A stretch of DNA of 5,038 bases from Bacillota bacterium. GTDB taxonomy: Bacteria > Bacillota > Clostridia > Acetivibrionales > JAFADI01. The notes beneath the pieces are model-generated. The model saw nothing but the letters and a program-made list of their open reading frames with translations. It had not been told where the DNA came from and did no database searches. Shown here one piece after another: positions 1-5,038 of this stretch (the first letter of the stretch is position 1; every line of letters begins with the position of its first letter). Both the position numbers and the translations under genes were made by a program. The stretch is from NCBI GenBank assembly GCA_023424965.1, contig JAFADI010000231.1, positions 1 to 5,038 of the forward strand. The letters are read 5' to 3'.

Positions 1-656
1 TCGGCCTTTTTGGCGATCAGGTCTCCCAGTGCCTGCAAGCCCTGGACCAGAAGGATGAGAGAAATCACCGTCACGATCATTACATTGGTTTCATAACGGT
101 AGTAGCCAAACCTGATGGCCAGGTCTCCAACTCCGCCTCCGCCCACGATTCCCGCCATTGCGGAATAGCCCACCAGGCTGATGGCGGTGACGGTAAGTCC
201 TCTGAAAAGTCCCGGCAGCGCTTCGGCAAGCAGCACATCCCTGATGATCATGAACACTGTCGCCCCCGCTGCCGTCGCCGCCTCAATCACTCCCTTATCC
301 ACTTCCAGCAGCGAGGACTCCACCAATCTTGCATAAAAAGCGATGGCCGCCACCGTCAGCGGAACGGAAGCCGCTCCGGGACCGATGGTGGTCCCTACCA
401 GCTTCTGGGTAAAGGGGATCAACAGTACCAGCAAAATCACAAAGGGGGTGGAACGGATAATGTTGATCAGCAAGCCGCCGATAATATTAAGAACCCTGTT
501 TTCCCAAAAAAGCCCCTTGCCTGTGATGTAAATAAACAAGCCCAGCGGCACACCCAGGACAATGGAAAATACAATCGCAATGCCGCACATCAGAAAGGTC
601 TCTGAAAATGCCTTTGTCAAGTCCGTCAACAATTCCAACAACGTCAAACTACCCAT
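1..656 (-). CDS. metI: MetI-type methionine ABC transporter permease (3' end cut by the window)
   Basis: Inner-membrane permease of the MetNIQ importer; two copies would form the channel for methionine, driven by MetN and fed by MetQ. The reading frame gives 218 complete residues with no stop before base 1. MetI proteins are about 217 residues, so only the last few are missing. About five hydrophobic segments are visible, roughly at residues 20-44, 56-82, 98-113, 150-175 and 190-212. The EAA loop that docks on the ATPase lies at about 125-148 (E125-A-A, G131, ending in EALPGL), followed by LVGYSAMAG and a glycine run, both typical of MetI. The ATG at 654-656 is chosen because it overlaps the metN stop by 8 bp and has AGAGGTGG about 11 nt upstream inside metN, which suggests translational coupling. 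Substrate is inferred from family and operon; other NlpA-type importers carry related compounds. Confidence 0.93.
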   Translation of the reverse strand, partial: MGSLTLLELLTDLTKAFSETFLMCGIAIVFSIVLGVPLGLFIYITGKGLFWENRVLNIIGGLLINIIRSTPFVILLVLLIPFTQKLVGTTIGPGAASVPLTVAAIAFYARLVESSLLEVDKGVIEAATAAGATVFMIIRDVLLAEALPGLFRGLTVTAISLVGYSAMAGIVGGGGVGDLAIRFGYYRYETNVMIVTVISLILLVQGLQALGDLIAKKA

Positions 657-1656
657 TTAAAGCCACCACCTCTGCAGTTCTTGATTTGATATAGTTCTCA
701 GCCGCAGCGATATCGCTGTCCCTGCCCTCCAGTTGCACAATGAGGATTCCTATGGGCTGCTCCAGAATATACTCTATTTTTCCGTGCAGTATATTCAGAC
801 TGACGCCGTATTCCCTGACGGTATCCGCGATGACGGACTCTTCCGCCTTCTGGCCCCTGTATACCACTTTCAAGAGCCTTCCGGGAGTATTTTCAAAAAA
901 CCGTTTGGGAAGCTCCAGATTGATGGTGTGGTTTACAAGCTGTTTTGTAAAGTCATGCTTGGGATTTGCAAAGACAGTGAAAACGTCGTCATTTTCCACC
1001 ACCTCACCGTTGTTCATCACCGCAACCCGGTCGCAGATTTTCTTGATGACATTCATCTCATGAGAGATGATGACGGTTGTAATTCCCAGCTTCCGATTGA
1101 TTTCCCTCAGAAGCTCAAGGATGGAATTGGTGGTTTCGAGGTCAAGGGCCGAGGTGGGTTCATCGCAGAGGAGAATTTCGGGGTTGTTTGCAATGGCTCT
1201 TGCAATGCCCACTCTCTGCTTTTGCCCTCCGCTCAGCTTTGAGGGATAGGCCTGGGCCCTGTCGGAAAGGCCCACCAATTCCAGCACTTCAGGCACACGG
1301 CTTTTTATCTCCTCCGGGGTCCTCCCGGCAGCCTTCATTGCAAAGGCCACATTCTCAAACACTGTTTTGGTATGGATCAGGTTAAAGTGCTGGAAAATCA
1401 TTCCCATTCTCAGCCTCAGCTGCCTTAATTCCTCCCCTTTAAGGTTTGTGACGTCTTTTCCGTCAATGATGACCGTTCCGCTTGTGGGTCTTTGAAGAAG
1501 GTTGATGGTCCTCAGCAGGGTACTTTTCCCCGCTCCGCTGGTCCCTACGATTCCGAAGACCTCTTTTGCCTTTATCTCAATGGATGCGTTCTTTACCGCC
1601 TCAATGGCTTTATCCTTTGAAACAAAATGGATGCTGATATCTTTTAAATTTATCAT
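649..1656 (-). CDS. metN: MetN-type methionine ABC transporter ATPase with C-terminal regulatory domain
   Basis: Cytoplasmic ATPase of the methionine importer, 335 residues, full length for the family. The nucleotide-binding domain shows Walker A GTSGAGKST at 38-46, the Q-loop glutamine at 89 (MIFQHFNL), the LSGGQ signature at 141-145, Walker B ILLCDEP at 161-167 with catalytic E166, the D-loop SALD at 169-172 and the switch histidine H199. Residues from about 262 to the end form the NIL (ACT-like) domain, which in E. coli MetN binds methionine and inhibits transport from inside the cell. Its presence supports methionine or a close analogue as substrate. The start ATG has a modest site upstream (GCGGGG, 9 nt away, or TAAGG, 4 nt away), weaker than the metQ site, which would fit less ATPase than binding protein. 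It lies 101 bp after metQ, across a long hairpin, and overlaps metI by 8 bp. Confidence 0.96.
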   Translation of the reverse strand: MINLKDISIHFVSKDKAIEAVKNASIEIKAKEVFGIVGTSGAGKSTLLRTINLLQRPTSGTVIIDGKDVTNLKGEELRQLRLRMGMIFQHFNLIHTKTVFENVAFAMKAAGRTPEEIKSRVPEVLELVGLSDRAQAYPSKLSGGQKQRVGIARAIANNPEILLCDEPTSALDLETTNSILELLREINRKLGITTVIISHEMNVIKKICDRVAVMNNGEVVENDDVFTVFANPKHDFTKQLVNHTINLELPKRFFENTPGRLLKVVYRGQKAEESVIADTVREYGVSLNILHGKIEYILEQPIGILIVQLEGRDSDIAAAENYIKSRTAEVVALNG

Positions 1657-1685
1657 TTTACCTTACCCCGCCTTTGGTGCCATAT

Positions 1686-1727
1686 GTTTAACGGATACCT
1701 TGGAAAGAGCAAAGGTATCCGTTAAAC
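1686..1727 (-). repeat. Perfect 16-bp inverted repeat (hairpin) between metQ and metN
   Basis: The arms at 1712-1727 and 1686-1701 are exact reverse complements over 16 bp, with a 10-nt loop at 1702-1711. In the mRNA the hairpin begins 30 nt after the metQ stop and ends 29 nt before the metN ATG. It is followed by AUAUGGCACC rather than a U-run, so it is not a typical intrinsic terminator, and it does not cover the metN ribosome binding site. The likely role is protection of the metQ 3' end or an RNA processing boundary, giving more binding protein than ATPase. That role is inferred. Confidence 0.85.
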
Positions 1728-1757
1728 TACGGTATTATTTATCTCAGGAGCTGAAAA

Positions 1758-2630
1758 TCAGTTTTTAAGATTCCATTTCTTCAAGTACCAGTCAGGCCTC
1801 TGGAAGTCTTTGAATTCGTATTTGGTGCTCTCGATTTCATTCTTGAAGCCTTCGGATTCTACCACTTCCTTGATGTCCTTGACAAACTGCTTATCTTTAT
1901 CGGCTGTCCGGACGGCAATGAGGTTTTTCGTGTCTTCCACCAATTCTTCCTTGATAATGGCGGAGGAAAGAGGAATCTTGGCGGCAATGGCATAGTTTCC
2001 ATTAATGACCGCGATGGTTGCGCTGTCCAGCGTACGGGGTATCTGGGCTGCCTCAACAGGCTGGATTACAAGTCCGTAGGGGTTTTCCTCGATATCCTTC
2101 TCCGAAGCTTTGGTGGGATCAATATCCTTCTTTATGGTCACAAGGCCATTGGCAGTCAAAAGCTGCAGCGCTCTTGCAAGGTTGGTGGGGTCGTTGGCGA
2201 TGGTGACAACGTCTCCCTTTTTCAAACTGCTTTTCAACTCATCCCCACTTTTTGCCGTAATCTTTTTAGAATAAATCCCCAGTCCGGCGGTAGGTATTTT
2301 GATGACCTCCGTCAATTCCAGGTTCTTGTCTTTTGAAAATTGCTGCAGATAGCGTGCATGCTGGAACATATTGGCGCTTATTTCGCCATTGTTGAGGGCA
2401 AGATTCGGCTGGACATAATCGCTGAATTGTTTGAGTTCTACTATGTACCCCTTCTTTTCCAGACCCGGTTTGATGGCTGCTGTGATCATATCGCCATAAG
2501 GTCCCGGTGCTACGCCGAACACAAGCTTTTCATTTTTTGCTGTGGCACCGCAGCCCTGTATAGCCAAAAAGCTGACGGCAATAAAAATGAAAGCCACAAC
2601 GGAAGCAACTACCCTTTTCTTTGATTTCAT
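1758..2630 (-). CDS. metQ: MetQ/NlpA-family substrate-binding lipoprotein
   Basis: Extracytoplasmic lipoprotein that captures methionine, or a related compound, for the MetNI importer; 290 residues, normal length. Residues 1-26 form a lipoprotein signal: KSKKR, a hydrophobic stretch, then AIQGC with C27 as the predicted lipidated cysteine. Glutamine at -2 is slightly unusual in a lipobox. The mature part carries NlpA-family blocks: FGVAPGPYGDM near 38-48, NNGEISANMFQHARYL near 80-95, NDPTNLARALQLL near 146-158, INGNYAIAAK near 209-218 and a tryptophan-rich end (DWYLKKW). The ATG has an excellent site, GGAGGGG at 2636-2642, 5 nt upstream. It is the first gene of metQ-metN-metI and has its own promoter. 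The family also includes binders of Gly-Met dipeptide and other amino acids, so the exact ligand is inferred. Adjacency to cysK supports a sulfur amino acid. Confidence 0.94.
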   Translation of the reverse strand: MKSKKRVVASVVAFIFIAVSFLAIQGCGATAKNEKLVFGVAPGPYGDMITAAIKPGLEKKGYIVELKQFSDYVQPNLALNNGEISANMFQHARYLQQFSKDKNLELTEVIKIPTAGLGIYSKKITAKSGDELKSSLKKGDVVTIANDPTNLARALQLLTANGLVTIKKDIDPTKASEKDIEENPYGLVIQPVEAAQIPRTLDSATIAVINGNYAIAAKIPLSSAIIKEELVEDTKNLIAVRTADKDKQFVKDIKEVVESEGFKNEIESTKYEFKDFQRPDWYLKKWNLKN

Positions 2631-2635
2631 TTAGA

Positions 2636-2642
2636 CCCCTCC
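2636..2642 (-). promoter_or_regulatory. metQ ribosome binding site
   Basis: GGAGGGG on the minus strand, 5 nt before the metQ ATG. It is the strongest site in the metQNI operon and fixes the metQ start. The GGGG could in principle pair with the CCCC of the upstream leader hairpin. Confidence 0.8.
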
Positions 2643-2688
2643 ATTGAATAAATTTAATAGGTTTTAATTATTAGTATACATACTGTTT

Positions 2689-2753
2689 TAATGGGATTTA
2701 GGATATATTTTTTGGGGCTCGAAAGCCCCAAAATCATCTTCGTTTTCCCACTA
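2689..2753 (-). promoter_or_regulatory. Structured 5' leader of metQ (nested stems, UUCG loop)
   Basis: In the predicted metQ leader RNA, 2710-2719 and 2724-2733 form a 10-bp stem (UUUUGGGGCU with AGCCCCAAAA) closed by a UUCG loop at 2720-2723. A second stem of 8 bp, one of them G-U, pairs 2746-2753 (UAGUGGGA) with 2689-2696 (UCCCAUUA) and encloses the first. The hairpin is followed by an A-run, not a U-run, so it does not look like a terminator on this strand. I see no S-box (SAM-I) or T-box consensus such as GGGUGGNACCGCG. The inner hairpin is clear; the outer stem is short and could be chance. Confidence 0.5.
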
Positions 2754-2780
2754 TTTATATCTGTTTTGTAGGTTATATTT

Positions 2781-2809
2781 ATTTTAATTCCTCTCATGGA
2801 ATCTGTCAA
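2781..2809 (-). promoter_or_regulatory. Sigma-A promoter of metQNI
   Basis: TTGACA (2804-2809), a 17-bp spacer and TAAAAT (2781-2786) on the minus strand: a perfect -35 and a near-consensus -10. Transcription would start near 2774, leaving a leader of about 145 nt before metQ. The spacer contains the inverted repeat ATTCC-N6-GGAAT (2787-2802), placed where a repressor would block polymerase. Confidence 0.85.
2787..2802. promoter_or_regulatory. Candidate operator in the metQ promoter spacer
   Basis: ATTCC and GGAAT, separated by 6 bp, lie exactly between -35 and -10. The adjoining TTAATTCC (2784-2791) recurs at 3850-3857 in the cysK leader. GGAATT is part of the CymR box known from Bacillus subtilis cysteine genes, but the rest of that box does not match here, so the regulator is unknown. 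Confidence 0.4.
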
Positions 2810-2899
2810 TAGCTTTTAGGAAAAAAATCTATTTTTCCAATCGGATTACTAATATTTAAAATTTCCTGCTTATTGCATATTCAGGGACGGCAAATACCG

Positions 2900-3832
2900 C
2901 TATTCCTGGAAAAGAACCGTAGACAGGTACCGTTCCCCCGTATCCGGCAGAAGTACAACAATGGTCTTCCCCTTGTTCTCCGGCCTTTTGGCCACCTGCG
3001 TTGCCGCAAAGGCAGCCGCGCCCGAAGAGAAGCCTACAAGGAGCCCCTCCGTTCTGGCAAGCTTTCTTGACGTGTCGATGGCCTCTTCATTCTTCACTTT
3101 AAATATCTCGTCGACCAGATTCCTGTTGAAATTCTCCGGTACAAAGCCCGGTCCTATGCCCTGAATCCTGTGGGGCCCGGGATTTCCTCCCGAAAGCACC
3201 GGCGAATCGTTGGGTTCAACGGCAACGATCTTTATATGGGGGTTTTTCTGCTTCAGAACTTCTCCCACACCGCTGATGGTGCCTCCCGTCCCAACGCCTC
3301 CGACAAAAATATCTACCTTGCCCGCCGTATCCCTCCAGATTTCTTCGGCGGTGGTTTTCCTGTGAATTTCCGGGTTTGCCGGGTTCTTAAACTGCTGAAG
3401 GATAAGGGAATTGGGTGTTTGCGCCGCGATTTCATCCGCCTTTTTTATGGCGCCGCGCATGCCTTCCGAACCGGGAGTCAGAATCAGCTCCGCCCCCAGG
3501 GCCTTCAAAAGGTTCCGTCTTTCAATACTGAAGGTCTCCGGCAAAGTGATAATCAGCTTGTAGCCTTTGGCGGCAGCAACAAAGGCCAGGGCAATTCCCG
3601 TGTTCCCGCTGGTGGGTTCAATGATCACCGAATCCTTGTTCAGAATTCCCCGGTCCTCCGCATCCTTTATCATGGCATAGCCGATTCTATCTTTCACGCT
3701 GCTGGCCGGATTAAAGGATTCCAGCTTTGCTACGATGGTCGCTTCAAGGGAATTGGACCTGTTGTAATTTCCAAGCTCCAAAAGGGGCGTATTTCCGATC
3801 AGGTCCGTAAGATTTTTCGCTATTCCAGGCAT
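2900..3832 (-). CDS. cysK: Cysteine synthase A (O-acetylserine sulfhydrylase)
   Basis: PLP enzyme that makes L-cysteine from O-acetylserine and sulfide in the cytoplasm. It has 310 residues, the usual CysK length. Visible hallmarks: LIGNTPLLEL at 11-20, the PLP Schiff-base lysine K47 in SSVKDRIG, the substrate loop TSGNTG at 74-79, QFKNPANP at 147-154, the PLP phosphate loop GTGGT at 181-185, the SSGAA serine region at 269-273 that contacts the pyridine nitrogen, and PDTGERYLST near the end. All key residues are present. The ATG at 3830-3832 is chosen because GGGGAGG lies 6 nt upstream; a TTG at 3859 is in frame, but starting there would place that site inside the gene. It has its own consensus promoter inside a long inverted repeat. 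metQNI follows 270 bp downstream in the same orientation with no evident terminator between them. Confidence 0.97.
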   Translation of the reverse strand: MPGIAKNLTDLIGNTPLLELGNYNRSNSLEATIVAKLESFNPASSVKDRIGYAMIKDAEDRGILNKDSVIIEPTSGNTGIALAFVAAAKGYKLIITLPETFSIERRNLLKALGAELILTPGSEGMRGAIKKADEIAAQTPNSLILQQFKNPANPEIHRKTTAEEIWRDTAGKVDIFVGGVGTGGTISGVGEVLKQKNPHIKIVAVEPNDSPVLSGGNPGPHRIQGIGPGFVPENFNRNLVDEIFKVKNEEAIDTSRKLARTEGLLVGFSSGAAAFAATQVAKRPENKGKTIVVLLPDTGERYLSTVLFQE

Positions 3833-3877
3833 GTTTCGCCTCCCCAAAGTTAATTCCAAGTTTATTTATAGGTATTA

Positions 3878-3927
3878 TTGGATATATTGATTTTATTATT
3901 TTATAAAATAATTGTCAATATATCCAA
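3878..3927. repeat. 13-bp perfect inverted repeat around the cysK promoter
   Basis: TTGGATATATTGA at 3878-3890 and its exact reverse complement at 3915-3927 are separated by 24 bp. The upstream arm runs into the cysK -35 box, and the downstream arm begins at the last base of the -10 and covers the expected transcription start. Between them is a 16-bp perfect palindrome, TTATTTTATAAAATAA (3896-3911), centred one base off the outer repeat. The placement strongly suggests a repressor or dual-site operator. The protein is unknown. Confidence 0.75.
3890..3918 (-). promoter_or_regulatory. Sigma-A promoter of cysK
   Basis: TTGACA (3913-3918), a 17-bp spacer and TAAAAT (3890-3895) on the minus strand. 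It has the same -35, -10 and spacing as the metQ promoter. Expected start is near 3883, giving a leader of about 50 nt before the cysK ATG. Confidence 0.87.
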
Positions 3928-3936
3928 CCAAAAACC

Positions 3937-3947
3937 TCAGTATATCC
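3937..3947 (-). repeat. Third, imperfect copy of the cysK operator half-site
   Basis: On the minus strand GGATATACTGA matches GGATATATTGA of the adjacent arm (3915-3925) at 10 of 11 positions, in direct orientation. The 22-bp offset is about two helical turns, so both copies would face the same side of the DNA. Confidence 0.5.
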
Positions 3948-4026
3948 TATCCGTTTAGTAGGGTAACCATCGCAGACGGTCAATGGAATTTTTACTTTAA
4001 TTTATGTGCCTGAAGCGATATAAACA

Positions 4027-4053
4027 TGACAGACAGATGTCACTTTTAAGTGA
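4027..4053. promoter_or_regulatory. Two overlapping inverted repeats at the small-gene promoter
   Basis: TGACA-N6-TGTCA occupies 4027-4042, and TCACTT-TT-AAGTGA occupies 4040-4053, sharing three bases. The second ends right at the -10 box. This is a typical place for an operator, possibly for an ArsR-type or self-acting regulator. Which protein binds is not shown. Confidence 0.5.
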
Positions 4054-4059
4054 TATAAT
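4030..4059 (+). promoter_or_regulatory. Extended -10 promoter of the small ArsR-tail gene
   Basis: TATAAT at 4054-4059 is preceded by TG one base away (4051-4052), an extended -10. The -35 is weak: CAGACA at 4030-4035 with an 18-bp spacer is the best I see. Predicted start is near 4066, leaving about 25 nt before the ATG. Two inverted repeats cover this promoter. Confidence 0.65.
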
Positions 4060-4090
4060 TTAGAAAATACCGGAGAAAGGAAGTCTCACG

Positions 4091-4282
4091 ATGGTCAAAG
4101 ACAAGAAAATCAAAGGCAGAAGCTGTTACGGACATTTGGGTGGAAAGCTGGGAGAGCGCCTTTTTGTAAGGCTGGTAGAGCTTGAATGGCTAAAGCTGGA
4201 AGAGGGCAAATCCACCGTGTATGAATTGACCCCCAAGGGCCGTGAGGAACTGGAAAAACTGGGAGTCAACCTGGAGGACTAA
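4091..4282 (+). CDS. Small protein resembling the C-terminal domain of long ArsR-family regulators
   Basis: 63 residues, function not established. The sequence GRSCYGHLGGKLGERL (9-24), W33, YELTPKG (44-50) and a final LGVNL follow the pattern of the C-terminal part of long (about 220-residue) ArsR-family proteins, where a Cys, then HLaGaLG, then gW and LTpaG occur in this order. The N-terminal DNA-binding helix-turn-helix of those proteins is absent. An in-frame stop at 4061-4063 and AT-rich upstream DNA show that it is not simply an unannotated 5' extension. AAAGGA (4077-4082) lies 8 nt before the ATG and a good promoter precedes it, so it looks like a real stand-alone gene. C12 and H15 could bind a metal or sense redox, but that is speculation. 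It is convergent with the downstream hydrolase, with stops overlapping by 4 bp. It may be a winged-helix regulator in its own right or a partner of a full-length one. Confidence 0.75.
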   Translation: MVKDKKIKGRSCYGHLGGKLGERLFVRLVELEWLKLEEGKSTVYELTPKGREELEKLGVNLED

Positions 4283-4923
4283 CTCCGGTCTTCTATGGCC
4301 ACGGCCCTCACGGGGGCCCCGTCGGATTCCTGGAATTTGAGGGGCAGGCAGCAAAAAAGGAAGGTTTCCTGCTCCACCTCATCCAGATTCGTAAGGTTTT
4401 CTATGATATTAATGTTGTTGGAAAGAAGCTGTTTATGTACCTCCATGGTGTTCGAACCCATTACGTCGATGGAGATGGTATCCACGCCGATTCCTTTGAG
4501 CGAAAAGCCGGACAGCCACCTGGCGGCCTCCAGGGATAGGGCGGGAAATCCCTTGAAATACGCCTCACTCCCCCACAACTTCGCCCATCCGGTTTTGAGG
4601 ATCACGAAGTCGGCCTTTTTTATCTTTTCTTCGTATGGCGCCATTTCCTCCAGGCCGATCCGCTCCGATTTCCATCCTGTAAAATCAAGGACGGTAGCAT
4701 TTCCCACAAACCTGCCCGCCTCCTGCTCCTCCAGAAATACTCCGGCTTCCAGCATATGCGCCGGCGCGTCCATATGCGTACCCGTGTGAGAATAAAGGGT
4801 CAGCTTTGTCTCCACAAATCCATCCTTTTCCATGGTATTGGCCTGCTGCAGCACCGGTGGCTCCGTCCCCGGATACACCGGCATTTCCGCCTTTATTTTG
4901 TGGGTCAGATCAACAATCCTCAT
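4279..4923 (-). CDS. Cyclase-family metal-dependent hydrolase (kynurenine formamidase-like)
   Basis: Predicted cytoplasmic metal-dependent hydrolase of the cyclase family (Pfam PF04199), which includes bacterial kynurenine formamidase KynB. It has 214 residues, the usual length. Visible features: DLTH at 5-8, MPVYPGTEPP at 14-23, the metal-binding motif HTGTHMDAPAH at 46-56 (H46, H50, D52, H56), GVDTISID at 147-154, H163 followed by LLSNNINIIENL at 167-178, and the closing GAPVRAVA. The catalytic set looks intact. The ATG at 4921-4923 is chosen over an in-frame TTG at 4986 because AAAGGGG sits 6 nt upstream and homology begins here. The start overlaps the end of the preceding HD-type gene by 14 bp, so the two are probably co-transcribed. 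No tryptophan-degradation gene is in view, so the substrate is unknown and kynB is not assigned. Confidence 0.9.
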   Translation of the reverse strand: MRIVDLTHKIKAEMPVYPGTEPPVLQQANTMEKDGFVETKLTLYSHTGTHMDAPAHMLEAGVFLEEQEAGRFVGNATVLDFTGWKSERIGLEEMAPYEEKIKKADFVILKTGWAKLWGSEAYFKGFPALSLEAARWLSGFSLKGIGVDTISIDVMGSNTMEVHKQLLSNNINIIENLTNLDEVEQETFLFCCLPLKFQESDGAPVRAVAIEDRS

Positions 4924-5038
4924 GGACTTCCCCTTTAAGGCCGATGCTGTCTGCCGCCTTCCGCATCCCGTTGATGGTTTCCTCAATAAGATAGTCGAGC
5001 TCTACTCCCAGAATGCCTGCACCGTCTTCGATGACTTC
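4910..5038 (-). CDS. C-terminal end of a probable HD-domain phosphohydrolase (5' part outside the window)
   Basis: Only the last 42 residues are present, in a frame open from the window edge to a TGA at 4910-4912. The segment around VIEDGAGILGVELDYLIEE and MRKAADSIGLKG resembles the tail of small clostridial HD-superfamily phosphohydrolases, which end in a pattern like GAeeLGvdLdehIefvieAMkeIAdelGL. The catalytic HD residues would lie outside the window, so the call rests on the tail alone. The frame overlaps the start of the cyclase-family gene by 14 bp, and the cyclase ribosome binding site lies inside it, indicating an operon with coupled translation. Confidence 0.55.
   Translation of the reverse strand, partial: EVIEDGAGILGVELDYLIEETINGMRKAADSIGLKGEVHEDC

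Noticed and set aside
733..1242. Plus-strand open frame of 169 codons opposite metN
   Set aside because: Antisense shadow of the conserved ATPase gene; no recognisable domain.
2710..2733. The GGGGCU hairpin as an intrinsic terminator of cysK
   Set aside because: On the minus strand the stem is followed by A residues rather than U, and it lies downstream of the strong metQ promoter. On the plus strand there is no gene to terminate.
2631..2775. SAM-I (S-box) or T-box riboswitch before metQ
   Set aside because: I looked for the conserved cores of both and found none. The leader is mostly AT-rich apart from the hairpin.
3170..3853. Long plus-strand open frame (227 codons) opposite cysK
   Set aside because: Lies wholly antisense to an intact cysK with all catalytic motifs. 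Its translation shows no family pattern and no promoter or ribosome site precedes it.
3833..3859. Upstream TTG start for cysK adding nine residues
   Set aside because: The added residues would be encoded by the ribosome binding site itself, and CysK homology begins at the ATG at 3832.
3928..4090. Remains of an N-terminal ArsR DNA-binding domain upstream of the small gene
   Set aside because: The region is AT-rich with stops in the relevant frames, including one in frame at 4061-4063, and contains promoter elements instead.
4295..4789. Plus-strand open frame of 164 codons after the small ArsR-tail gene
   Set aside because: Antisense to the cyclase-family gene, whose metal-binding motif is intact. 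The translation looks like a mirror-strand artefact.

Overview
The window looks like chromosomal DNA from a Bacillota of clostridial type. The coding regions have moderate GC, the intergenic regions are very AT-rich, genes have strong GGAGG-like ribosome binding sites, and two consensus sigma-A promoters (TTGACA, 17 bp, TAAAAT) are visible. I cannot name the genus. No RNA gene, mobile element or CRISPR array was seen.

Left part (about 1-2810, minus strand): a methionine-type ABC uptake operon in the order metQ, metN, metI. metQ encodes the substrate-binding lipoprotein, metN the ATPase with its C-terminal regulatory domain, and metI the permease, which runs off the left edge only a few residues short of its end. 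metQ has its own promoter about 150 bp upstream and a structured leader. A perfect 16-bp hairpin separates metQ from metN, and metN and metI overlap by 8 bp.

Middle part (2900-3930, minus strand): a complete cysK (O-acetylserine sulfhydrylase). Its promoter sits inside a striking inverted repeat with perfect 13-bp arms, and a third near-copy lies 22 bp further upstream. Cysteine synthesis and methionine-type uptake are therefore adjacent and in the same orientation. They form a sulfur amino acid module with separate promoters, and readthrough from cysK into metQ is possible because no clear terminator lies between them.

Right part (3930-5038): a 63-residue plus-strand gene resembles only the C-terminal part of a long ArsR-family regulator. 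It has an extended -10 promoter overlapped by two inverted repeats. It converges on, and overlaps by 4 bp, a minus-strand cyclase-family (kynurenine formamidase-like) hydrolase gene. That gene in turn overlaps the end of a partial gene whose C-terminus resembles clostridial HD-domain phosphohydrolases.

Most of the window is ordinary metabolism. The parts that known features do not explain are the cysK operator-like repeat, the metQ leader and intercistronic hairpin, and the small stand-alone ArsR-tail protein with its own palindromic promoter.
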